A stretch of DNA of 64,000 bases from NCBI GenBank assembly GCA_913052345.1, contig CAJXDR010000005.1, positions 25,634 to 89,633 on the forward strand. The letters run 5' to 3'. A model generated the notes under the pieces. It was not told the origin of the DNA. It saw nothing but the letters and a program-made list of their open reading frames with translations, and searched no databases. The DNA is from UBA4421 sp002470275. GTDB lineage: Bacteria; Pseudomonadota; Gammaproteobacteria; Pseudomonadales; Azotimanducaceae. The position numbers and the translations under genes are program-made. Below are positions 8,386 through 16,096 of this stretch, piece after piece; position 1 is the first letter of the stretch, and each line of letters begins with the position of its first letter.

Positions 8386-10627
8386 GCCCTCCGCTGCTGT
8401 TCATTTCGGAGACCACGCCGGCCGCCTCCATGGCTTCGATCAGGCGGGCCGCCCGGTTATAGCCGATTCGCAGTTTGCGCTGCACTGACGAAATCGAGGC
8501 TCGGCGCGAGTGCAGAACGAATTCAACGGCCTCGTCATACAGGGCGTCGCTCTGTTCAACGTCCCCATCCGGCTCAATGGGCACAAAGGCGTCGCTACTG
8601 CTTCCGCCATAGGTGATTTCGGTCAAATAGTCTGGCTCGCCGCGACGTTTCCAGTCTTCTACCACGCGATGCACCTCGTCATCCGAGACGAAGGCGCCGT
8701 GGACGCGCTGGGGTAGCGCGGTGCCCGGGGGAAGGTAGAGCATATCCCCATGTCCCAGCAGCTGCTCTGCGCCGCCCTGATCTAAGATGGTTCTCGAATC
8801 GATGCGGGAAGAAACCTGGAAGCCGATGCGTGCCGGGATATTGGCCTTGATCAAGCCGGTGATCACATCCACAGACGGTCGTTGGGTCGCTAAAATGAGG
8901 TGTATGCCCGCAGCTCTGGCCTTTTGTGCAATTCTGGCGATCAGCTGTTCTACCTTCTTGCCGACGATCATCATCATATCGGCAAATTCATCGATCACGA
9001 CCACGATGGCGGGCAGAACCTCGAGGGCTGGCGGCGGCTCAGATTCATGCTGCCAGAGTGGATCCATGAGCGGCTCTCCCTTGGCCGCGGCATCTCGAAT
9101 TTGCCGATTAAACCCCGCTAAATTCCGTACCCCCAGGGACGCCATCAATTTATAGCGTCTCTCCATTTCTGCGACACACCAGTTGAGCGCATGGGCGGCT
9201 TCCTTCATGTCCGTGACTACCGGGGTGAGCAGGTGCGGTATGCCCTCATAAATTGATAGCTCAAGCATCTTTGGGTCGACGAGAATCAGACGCACCTGCT
9301 CTGGTGTGGTTTTAAACAGGATGCTCAGGATCATGGCGTTAACGCCCACAGACTTGCCTGAACCCGTCGTGCCGGCCACCAGTAGATGAGGCATACGCGC
9401 CACGTCGGCGACCACTGGCGCACCGGCAATGTCTTTGCCCAGGGCCAGGGTCAGGTCGCTGGCCGCATCCTGGAAGGCGGGTGCCTGGATGACTTCTCTC
9501 AGCTGCACCATTTCACGTTGTTCATTGGGAATTTCAATGCCCACAACGCTCTTGCCGGGAATCACCTCCACAATTCGAACGCTGATTACCGCCAGTGCCC
9601 GGGCAAGGTCCTTGGCTAGGGCCGATATTTTTTGAACCTTCACCCCAGCCGCCGGCTGCACCTCAAAACGGGTAATCACGGGGCCGGGCAGTACTGAGAC
9701 CACAACCGCCTCTACGCCAAAATCACCCAGCTTGAGTTCGAGCTGTTTTGACATAGCCTCCAGCACCTCTGCGCCAAAGCCTCCCTCCTTCTCGGGATTG
9801 GCCTGATCCAATAGGTCGATATCAGGCGCTTCAGAGACATCTTCGCTCATAAACAGGCGCTTCTGGGCAACTCGGGCTGAGGGTTGATCGACCTGAGCCG
9901 AGGGTAAAATTTCAAGCCCCCGACGGCTGGCCTCCTTGCTGGCCAGCTCCTGTTCGATTTTGACCTTGCGCTGTGCGCGAGCGAGCTTGGTCTGATCCTT
10001 TTCCTCCGCTGCTGCTGCGGTGGCCTTGCGGTCTCGATATTGGTCATAGAGCAGGAGGGTTCGCGTCCAAAGACGGGTCAGCAGGCGACCCAAAAATTCC
10101 GCAACGTCTAACCAAGAAAACCCCGCTGCTGCCTGAGCACCGATCAGGGCACCCGCCAAGGCCAGCAGCGTGAGCCCCACTTGGCCAAAGACCTCCAGGC
10201 CCTCACCCCCAAGCAGAATACCCAGAATGCCCCCTGCACCGGAGGGTAGCCTGGTGGCGTCGGAGCCATGCAGCTGAAGCAAGATACACGCGCAGACGAG
10301 CATGCCAATCCAGCCGCTAGCACGCATAGCGACCAGCACGGGCGGGGGTGATTTGCGGTCAAGAAATGTTCTGAGGCCAAGATAAATCAGCGCCGCAGGC
10401 AACAGATATGCGCTGAAGCCCACCAGGAATAACAGTAAATCAGCCAAAAAGGCACCGCTTGAGCCGACCCAGTTTTGAACTTCAAGATTACTGCCGGTGT
10501 AGTTAAAGGACGGGTCTTCTGGTGAGTAGGAGAGGATGGCGAACAGGAGAAAGACCGCCGCCGTGGCGACCATGACCAGGAACATTTCTCGCACTGGAAG
10601 CGAGCGGCTGGGTGCGGGTTTGGGCAA
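8357..10627 (-). CDS. ftsK: FtsK DNA translocase
   Basis: This hexameric DNA pump of the divisome clears and aligns chromosome ends for dimer resolution at dif. An N-terminal membrane domain with about four helices (roughly the first 190 residues) is followed by a short linker, the motor with Walker A AGTTGSGKSVGVNAM and Walker B LPAIVVVIDEFADMMM, and a C-terminal winged-helix gamma domain (SISSVQRKLRIGYNRAARLIEAME). The frame is open to a TTG at 10666, but the TTG at 10625-10627 has an AAGGAG six bases upstream and is the more likely start, giving 756 residues. The linker is much shorter than in E. coli FtsK. Confidence 0.95.
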   Translation of the reverse strand: MPKPAPSRSLPVREMFLVMVATAAVFLLFAILSYSPEDPSFNYTGSNLEVQNWVGSSGAFLADLLLFLVGFSAYLLPAALIYLGLRTFLDRKSPPPVLVAMRASGWIGMLVCACILLQLHGSDATRLPSGAGGILGILLGGEGLEVFGQVGLTLLALAGALIGAQAAAGFSWLDVAEFLGRLLTRLWTRTLLLYDQYRDRKATAAAAEEKDQTKLARAQRKVKIEQELASKEASRRGLEILPSAQVDQPSARVAQKRLFMSEDVSEAPDIDLLDQANPEKEGGFGAEVLEAMSKQLELKLGDFGVEAVVVSVLPGPVITRFEVQPAAGVKVQKISALAKDLARALAVISVRIVEVIPGKSVVGIEIPNEQREMVQLREVIQAPAFQDAASDLTLALGKDIAGAPVVADVARMPHLLVAGTTGSGKSVGVNAMILSILFKTTPEQVRLILVDPKMLELSIYEGIPHLLTPVVTDMKEAAHALNWCVAEMERRYKLMASLGVRNLAGFNRQIRDAAAKGEPLMDPLWQHESEPPPALEVLPAIVVVIDEFADMMMIVGKKVEQLIARIAQKARAAGIHLILATQRPSVDVITGLIKANIPARIGFQVSSRIDSRTILDQGGAEQLLGHGDMLYLPPGTALPQRVHGAFVSDDEVHRVVEDWKRRGEPDYLTEITYGGSSSDAFVPIEPDGDVEQSDALYDEAVEFVLHSRRASISSVQRKLRIGYNRAARLIEAMEAAGVVSEMNSSGGRDVLVPERD

Positions 10628-10762
10628 GCAAGGCTCCTTCGAGATAGAAGCAGTGTACGCACTCAATCCTGTGGGTACAAACCCAGGGTCCCCTTCTTCC
10701 CATGGCTAGGCTTCACGCGCCCTCAACCCGTACAATGGGGCTCTTTTTTTTTGGAACCGTGC

Positions 10763-11041
10763 ATGAAGGCCGACAAAGCTAAGATCGTCGATGAAGTTTG
10801 GGATGACGCGAGAATCGACGGGTTTTTGACCAAGGCCCCCATGGGCAATGAGGACGCGGAATTCAGCATCCTGCTCCACGCCTTTCGCAGCATGCGGCCA
10901 GAGGACTTTGCCCGCTTCCTGAGTCGCTACCGGTCCTTGGGCTACTCCACTGAGGCAACCAATAGGCAGGGGCAGACGCTCTGCCAAATCATCAGCTCTT
11001 ATCGCAACGTTGAGCCCTTTAAGGCACTGTTAAGGCCTTAG
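10763..11041 (+). CDS. Small conserved protein, PA4642-like family
   Basis: A soluble 92-residue protein beginning MKADKAKIVDEVWDDARIDG, with acidic and amphipathic helices and no membrane segment or known catalytic motif. The sequence pattern (FLxxxPxGxExxDF, then RPEDFARFLSRY, then GQTLCQII) recalls the PA4642 family of unknown function in pseudomonads. That is memory-based and not confirmed. The ATG at 10763 is preferred to an in-frame TTG at 10751. A good -10-like TACAAT lies at 10731-10736 but has no clear -35. It ends 3 bases before aat, so it probably shares a transcript with it. Confidence 0.75.
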   Translation: MKADKAKIVDEVWDDARIDGFLTKAPMGNEDAEFSILLHAFRSMRPEDFARFLSRYRSLGYSTEATNRQGQTLCQIISSYRNVEPFKALLRP

Positions 11042-11044
11042 GCC

Positions 11045-11755
11045 ATGCGCCAGGGAGACCTCCCCTACCTACCCCCACAGCCAGTCGCCTTTCCAGCCCC
11101 GGAACAGGCCTGGGAACGCCCGGACGGGCTGTTGGCCGCGGGCGGTGACCTGACCTGTGAATGGCTCCTTGAGGCGTATGCGCGGGGTATTTTCCCTTGG
11201 TTCGACGACGACTCGGGGCCTGTCCTCTGGTGGAGCCCCTCGGAGCGCGGGGTGTTGATTCCTGGAACCATGAAGGTCAGCAGGAGCCTAAGAAAAAAGC
11301 TGCGCCAAGATAACCTCCGAATCGGTTTCGACCAGGCCTTCCCCCAGGTCATCGCGGCCTGCGCAGAAACCCGTTCCACTCGCGTGGGTACATGGATCAC
11401 GCCGAGCATGCAGGCGGCCTATATTGCCGTTCACGAAGCGGGCTTCGCTCACAGCGTAGAGGTCTTTGAGGATGAAAAACTCGTCGGCGGGTTGTATGGT
11501 CTTTCCCTAGGCAGCATGTTTTTCGGTGAATCCATGTTTTCCATCTCTAACGATGCATCCAAGATTGCGTTCTATCACCTCAGCCAACGACTGGCGGAAT
11601 GGCGTTTCGATCTCATCGACTGTCAGCTTATGAATCCACATCTTGAGAGCCTGGGGGTTCGCCCTATGGCCCGGGCTGAGTTCTTAGCCCGCCTGAGGGA
11701 AAACGATTTGTCTAGAACGCGCCTGGGCAGCTGGGATCAGTCGGCGGCCTTTTGA
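11045..11755 (+). CDS. aat: Aat, leucyl/phenylalanyl-tRNA-protein transferase
   Basis: Aat adds Leu or Phe from tRNA to proteins with N-terminal Arg or Lys, creating N-degrons read by ClpS for ClpAP. The 236-residue sequence has the family hallmarks FPxPEQA near the start, DGLLAAGGDL, LLEAYARGIFPWF, WWSPSERGVL, and LVGGLYGLSLGSMFFGESMFS. It is followed by bpt, whose TTG start overlaps the aat TGA. Together with clpA and clpS nearby, the whole bacterial N-degron route is encoded here. Confidence 0.97.
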   Translation: MRQGDLPYLPPQPVAFPAPEQAWERPDGLLAAGGDLTCEWLLEAYARGIFPWFDDDSGPVLWWSPSERGVLIPGTMKVSRSLRKKLRQDNLRIGFDQAFPQVIAACAETRSTRVGTWITPSMQAAYIAVHEAGFAHSVEVFEDEKLVGGLYGLSLGSMFFGESMFSISNDASKIAFYHLSQRLAEWRFDLIDCQLMNPHLESLGVRPMARAEFLARLRENDLSRTRLGSWDQSAAF

Positions 11756-12486
11756 AAACGCCCTTTGACGAAACGGAGGAAGAGTCGGAACGCCCTATCG
11801 ACCTCTATCTGACGCCGGCCCATGCCTGCTCCTATCTAGATCGCAATGACGCTCAGACGCTCTTTGCTGACCCCCGAAGGATCATCACTGATCGGCACTA
11901 TCAACGCCTTGCAGACCAAGGATACCGGCGCAGCGGGAGCCACCTGTATCGCCCTCACTGCTCGGCCTGCAGCGCCTGTATTCCGCTGCGCCTTCCGGTG
12001 GCCTCCTTTCGCCCGTCACGCTCACAGCGCCGCAACCGAGCCAGCAATGCTGACCTGCATCTGCAGCTTGAGCCGGCGCGCTTTACCCCACGGCACTATC
12101 ACCTTTACGAACGTTACATCAGCCTGCGACACGCGGATGGTGATATGTATCCCGCATCAGAAGACCAGTTCCGTTCTTTTTTGCTGAGTCCCTGGTCGAA
12201 TAGTGAATTTCTCTGTCTCTATGAGGGCGATCGGCTGTTGAGCGTTGCGGTGACGGATCAACAGCTCAACGGGCTGTCCGCTGTCTATACGTTCTTCGAA
12301 CCCTCGGCTGCACAGCGGGGACTTGGGGTGCTGAGTATTCTGCAGCAGATCGACCTGTGCCAAGAACGCGATCTACCCTTCCTCTACCTTGGCTACTGGA
12401 TCAAGGGCTCCCCGAAGATGGCCTATAAGACTGACTTTCGGCCCACGCAGATGTTGATCGAAAATCGCTGGATTACCCTGAACTGA
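11752..12486 (+). CDS. bpt: Bpt, aspartate/glutamate leucyltransferase
   Basis: This 244-residue ATE1-related enzyme transfers Leu to N-terminal Asp or Glu. It contains the cysteine-rich N-terminal region LYRPHCSACSACIPLRL, the GNAT-like core RYISLRHADGDM, and the C-terminal LYLGYWIKGSPKMAYK. The TTG start overlapping the aat stop (TTGA) is the only plausible start, since the next in-frame ATG would remove most of the protein. It is the second committed enzyme of the N-degron branch (Aat for Arg/Lys, Bpt for Asp/Glu). Confidence 0.95.
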   Translation: MKTPFDETEEESERPIDLYLTPAHACSYLDRNDAQTLFADPRRIITDRHYQRLADQGYRRSGSHLYRPHCSACSACIPLRLPVASFRPSRSQRRNRASNADLHLQLEPARFTPRHYHLYERYISLRHADGDMYPASEDQFRSFLLSPWSNSEFLCLYEGDRLLSVAVTDQQLNGLSAVYTFFEPSAAQRGLGVLSILQQIDLCQERDLPFLYLGYWIKGSPKMAYKTDFRPTQMLIENRWITLN

Positions 12487-12592
12487 TCTCTCAGAGGCTG
12501 TACATTCTCTTCTAATTGTCACCCGCTTGCGGCACAATCGCCCCCGCCGTCCCCAGGGGACTCATGCGACGAAGGATTCAGCTGAAGTTTAT

Positions 12593-12808
12593 ATGGCTAA
12601 AGAAGAACAGATTGAAATGGACGGGACGGTCGTCGATACCTTACCCAATACGATGTTTCGCGTGGAACTGGAAAACGGCCATACCGTGACGGCGCATATC
12701 TCTGGGAAAATGCGAAAGAACTACATCAGGATTCTAACCGGGGATAAAGTGAAGGTTGAACTCACCCCTTACGATCTGTCCAAGGGGCGAATCACCTTCA
12801 GAATGTAG
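12593..12808 (+). CDS. infA: Translation initiation factor IF-1
   Basis: The 71-residue product starts MAKEEQIEMDGTV, contains the OB-fold core NTMFRVELENGHTVTAHISG and ends DLSKGRITFRM, nearly identical to E. coli IF-1. The upstream open frame (to 12527) is non-coding leader. It converges on clpA with only 12 bases between stops. Confidence 0.98.
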   Translation: MAKEEQIEMDGTVVDTLPNTMFRVELENGHTVTAHISGKMRKNYIRILTGDKVKVELTPYDLSKGRITFRM

Positions 12809-12820
12809 ATGCCTGACCCT

Positions 12821-15082
12821 CTAGGCTACTTCCTCGGACAGCACCGTAACCACCAGTTCTCCGTCTTCTAAGGTCACGCTCACGGTGCCGCCCCCACTGG
12901 CCAAGGCGCCAAAAAGCAAGTCCTCTGCCAGCGGTCGCTTGATTTTTTCCTGGATAAGGCGCTGCATTGGTCGTGCACCCATCTTTTCGTCGTAACCCTC
13001 GCGGGCCAGCCAGGTCCTCGCTTCCTCATCCACTTCCAGGGTGACCCGTTTCTCGTCGAGCTGCGCCTGAAGTTCGGTGAGGAATTTGTCCACCACTGTT
13101 TTCACCACATCCGTCGTCAGGGCCCCAAATTGAACAATGGCGTCGAGCCTATTACGAAATTCCGGCGTGAAGATTCGGCGGATCGCTTCCATGCCGTCGG
13201 TTGAGTTGTCCTGCTCCGTGAAGCCAATGGACGCACGGCTCATTTCCTGTGCCCCCGCATTGGTCGTCATGATCAGCACAACATTCCTGAAATCGGCCTT
13301 GCGCCCATTATTGTCCGTCAGCGAACCATGGTCCATCACCTGGAGCAGCAGGTTAAAGACCTCTGGATGGGCTTTTTCAATCTCATCCAGCAGCACGACT
13401 GAGTGCGGATGCTTGGTCACGGCCTCGGTGAGCAGCCCGCCCTGATCGAATCCGACATATCCGGGAGGTGCCCCAATGAGCCGGCTGACCGTGTGGCGCT
13501 CCATATACTCGGACATGTCATAGCGCAGCAGCTCTACGCCCAGAGCGTTTGCTAGCTGCTTACAGACCTCGGTCTTGCCCACGCCGGTGGGGCCGGCAAA
13601 CAGGAAGGATCCAATGGGTTTTTCACCGCTTTTGAGCCCTGCTCGGGACAGTTTGATGGCGGTGGTCAGTTGGCCAATGGCCTCGTCCTGGCCAAAGACG
13701 GCCATCTTGAGGTTGCCGTCGAGATCCCTCAGCGAGGCTTTGTCCGAGCTGCTGACTTGAGCAGACGGGATACGCGCGATTTTGGCTACCACCTGTTCAA
13801 TATCCGTGGCGCCAATGCTTTTCTTTCTGCGACTCGGGGCCTGAAGCTGCTGGGCCGCCCCAGCCTCGTCCACCACATCGATCGCCTTGTCCGGCATAAA
13901 GCGATCATTGATATATTTGGCCGCCAGTTCGGAGGCAGCGCGTAGCGCCTTATCCGTGTAGCGCAGCTGATAATGATCCTCGAAGCGGGATTTCAACCCC
14001 TTTAAGATTCGATAGGTATCGTCTACGTCGGGTTCGATCACATCGATTTTCTGAAAACGTCGAGACAGGGCTCGGTCCTTATCAAAAATACCTCGGTATT
14101 CTTGATACGTCGTCGACCCCATGCAGCGTATCTGTCCAGAGGTCAGCAGGGGCTTGAGCAGATTTGACGCGTCCATAACGCCCCCTGAAGCCGCCCCGGC
14201 GCCAATGATGGTGTGAATTTCATCTATGAAAAGGATGGAACCAGGTTCTTTCTTGAGTTCTGCGAGCACGGCTTTGAAGCGCTTTTCAAAATCACCCCGG
14301 TACTTCGTGCCGGCCACTAGGGCGCCCAGATCCAGGGAGTAGATGGTGCTTTCAGCCACGACCTCGGGGACCTTACCTTCGACGATGCGCTTGGCTAGAC
14401 CCTCCGCGATGGCCGTCTTGCCCACCCCAGATTCACCCACCAGCAGCGGGTTATTCTTTCGACGGCGGCAGAGGATTTGCACCACGCGCTCCAGTTCTTC
14501 GGCACGCCCTACCAGCGGATCGATGCGACCTGCTGCCGCTTCCTCATTGAGGTTCGTGGCGTAGGCCTGCAGTGCCTTGGGGGTCTCCCCTTCACTACCC
14601 TGAGTCGTTTCCTGCTGTTCGTTCTCGTCGATCCCATCCGCATCCTCGACCTTGCTGATGCCGTGGGAGATATAGTTCACCACGTCGATACGAGTGACGC
14701 CCTGGGCCTTTAACAGATAGACGGCCTGACTCTCTTGCTCACTGAAGATCGCGACCAGAACGTTGGCACCGGTCACCTCCTTGCGTCCGGAGGACTGGAC
14801 GTGAAATAGCGCTCGAGAGACCACCCGCTGGAACCCCAGGGTGGTTTGAGGGCCTCTCTCTGTTTCATCTGGCCCCAACATAGGGGTGGTCTCTTGGATG
14901 TACTTCTCGAGTTCACCCTTCAACAGATCGACCTTGGCACCGACGTTACGCAGCACATCTTGCGCCGTCTCATTTTGCGTTAGCGCCAGCAAAAGGTGTT
15001 CCACCGTCACGAATTCATGACGCGATATGTTTGCCTCTTGGGCGACGGCGTTCAACGATTGCTCTAGTTCTTTGCTCAACAT
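12821..15082 (-). CDS. clpA: ClpA, ATPase of the ClpAP protease
   Basis: This 753-residue Hsp100 unfoldase has the N-domain that docks ClpS (residues about 1-145). Its first AAA module has Walker A GESGVGKT (about residue 216) and ILFIDEIHTIIGAG. Its second AAA module has GPTGVGKTEVC and VVLLDEIEKAHPEV. The ClpP-contact loop is IGF (in RASIGFTEQDNSTDGM) where E. coli has IGL. It is co-directional with clpS immediately upstream, and it degrades N-degron substrates delivered by ClpS. Confidence 0.97.
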   Translation of the reverse strand: MLSKELEQSLNAVAQEANISRHEFVTVEHLLLALTQNETAQDVLRNVGAKVDLLKGELEKYIQETTPMLGPDETERGPQTTLGFQRVVSRALFHVQSSGRKEVTGANVLVAIFSEQESQAVYLLKAQGVTRIDVVNYISHGISKVEDADGIDENEQQETTQGSEGETPKALQAYATNLNEEAAAGRIDPLVGRAEELERVVQILCRRRKNNPLLVGESGVGKTAIAEGLAKRIVEGKVPEVVAESTIYSLDLGALVAGTKYRGDFEKRFKAVLAELKKEPGSILFIDEIHTIIGAGAASGGVMDASNLLKPLLTSGQIRCMGSTTYQEYRGIFDKDRALSRRFQKIDVIEPDVDDTYRILKGLKSRFEDHYQLRYTDKALRAASELAAKYINDRFMPDKAIDVVDEAGAAQQLQAPSRRKKSIGATDIEQVVAKIARIPSAQVSSSDKASLRDLDGNLKMAVFGQDEAIGQLTTAIKLSRAGLKSGEKPIGSFLFAGPTGVGKTEVCKQLANALGVELLRYDMSEYMERHTVSRLIGAPPGYVGFDQGGLLTEAVTKHPHSVVLLDEIEKAHPEVFNLLLQVMDHGSLTDNNGRKADFRNVVLIMTTNAGAQEMSRASIGFTEQDNSTDGMEAIRRIFTPEFRNRLDAIVQFGALTTDVVKTVVDKFLTELQAQLDEKRVTLEVDEEARTWLAREGYDEKMGARPMQRLIQEKIKRPLAEDLLFGALASGGGTVSVTLEDGELVVTVLSEEVA

Positions 15083-15111
15083 GTTCTTTATATTCCTGAA
15101 ATGCGGCAGAT

Positions 15112-15510
15112 TTAATCCGTTATTTCGATCCGAGACATCAGCGGGTGGCTGTTTTCCTGGGCATATAGATTGACCTGCTCAGACTTTGTTTCCGCGATAT
15201 CACGCGGAAAGATACCGACAACGGCAGCACCCTCCGTATGTACGACTAACATGATCTGGGTGGCTTTCTCGCGATTCATCCCAAAAAACTTTTCTAAAAT
15301 ATGAATGACAAATTCCATAGGCGTGTAGTCATCATTTAGTAAAACGACCTTGAACATGGGCGGCTTTTTAAGTTCGGGCTTTGACGCTTCAACAACGACG
15401 CCCACATCACCCTGTTGCTCCGAATCGCCCTCACCGGCCTGCAGACGGCACCCTGACTCTCGATCAGCGGCCAGCACTCCAGATTCTATAAACGCCTGTC
15501 GTTTCTGCAT
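15112..15510 (-). CDS. clpS: ClpS, N-degron adaptor for ClpAP
   Basis: ClpS binds Leu, Phe, Trp or Tyr at protein N-termini and feeds them to ClpA. The fold is evident from FKVVLLNDDYTPMEFVIHIL, REKATQIMLVVHTEGAAVVG and PRDIAETKSEQVN. The binding-pocket residues NDD and the VHTEG histidine are in place. The ATG at 15508-15510 gives 132 residues, near the usual 106-122. The open frame continues to 15681 but would fill the intergenic region facing the cold-shock gene and has no family match. The exact start could even be further downstream. Confidence 0.92.
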   Translation of the reverse strand: MQKRQAFIESGVLAADRESGCRLQAGEGDSEQQGDVGVVVEASKPELKKPPMFKVVLLNDDYTPMEFVIHILEKFFGMNREKATQIMLVVHTEGAAVVGIFPRDIAETKSEQVNLYAQENSHPLMSRIEITD

Positions 15511-15778
15511 CTTCTCGCGTTCCGTCGACCCATATCCCGAGGCTACCACGACTCCCGTGTGGGCCAATGCTTGTTTCTCAAATTTGTTCAACTGCCCGTT
15601 TAATCTGCGGTCGGCCAGGCTATCTGCCGGAATCAGCGCGCCGCCGGGCAGCCCATGAGGTCCATTTGCAACGACCTCCAATGCTCAGAGTGTGGGGTCA
15701 AAGATTGAAAAGCCAAGTCTTCGTGGCTTGACTACGCTGTACGAATTTCGGAAAGTCAGCCTGGGAGTGGAGAAAAAT
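15511..15778. promoter_or_regulatory. Divergent clpS / cold-shock gene intergenic region
   Basis: This 268-base divergent spacer must hold both promoters. On the plus side a TTGACT lies at 15728-15733 without a convincing -10 at normal spacing. A short inverted repeat AAGCCA (15710-15715) / TGGCTT (15724-15729) with an 8-base loop lies in what would be the leader or promoter of the cold-shock gene. The minus side is open in frame with clpS, but I see no reason to call it coding. Confidence 0.4.
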
Positions 15779-16096
15779 ATGCCTACTGGAACCGTCAAAT
15801 GGTTTAACAATGCCAAGGGCTATGGATTTATTTTGCCGGATAATGGTGCAGACGACTTGTTTGCACACTTCTCGGCAATTTCCATGGAGGGTTATAAGAC
15901 GCTGCGGGCTGGAGAGGCCGTCAGCTTCGACATTGAGTCCGGCGATAAGGGACACCACGCGGTGAACATTATCAGCCAGGCCTCGACAGCCTCAGAGCAG
16001 CACGCGGTGCCCTCGGAGCAGGGCGAAGTGCCCTCGCAGCAGGGCGAAGCGTCGGTATCAGAGCCCAACGCCGCTGAGATGAACTCGCCCCCCTAG
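15779..16096 (+). CDS. cspD: Cold-shock domain protein with repetitive C-terminal tail (CspD-like)
   Basis: Residues 1 to about 70 form a cold-shock domain with RNP1 KGYGFI and RNP2-like DLFAHF after the standard MPTGTVKWFNN start. The position facing clpS is that of cspD, whose product inhibits replication in E. coli. The ATG at 15779 has GGAG at about 7 bases. A hydrophilic tail of about 35 residues, rich in Ser/Glu/Gln, follows, built partly from a 7-residue repeat (see the DNA repeat at 15986). E. coli CspD has only 74 residues in all. Its stop overlaps the stop of the convergent icd gene. Confidence 0.93.
   Translation: MPTGTVKWFNNAKGYGFILPDNGADDLFAHFSAISMEGYKTLRAGEAVSFDIESGDKGHHAVNIISQASTASEQHAVPSEQGEVPSQQGEASVSEPNAAEMNSPP
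15986..16048 (+). repeat. Three 21-bp tandem repeats in the cold-shock gene tail
   Basis: Units begin at 15986, 16007 and 16028. The last two (GTGCCCTCG-G/C-AGCAGGGCGAA) differ by one base and the first is more diverged. Each adds seven residues of the type (V/T)(P/A)S(E/Q)Q(G/H)(E/A), so copy-number change would alter the tail without breaking the frame. Confidence 0.8.

Noticed and set aside
15511..15681. N-terminal extension of clpS
   Set aside because: The frame is open but would be 57 residues beyond the family length and would occupy the promoter region of the divergent cold-shock gene.
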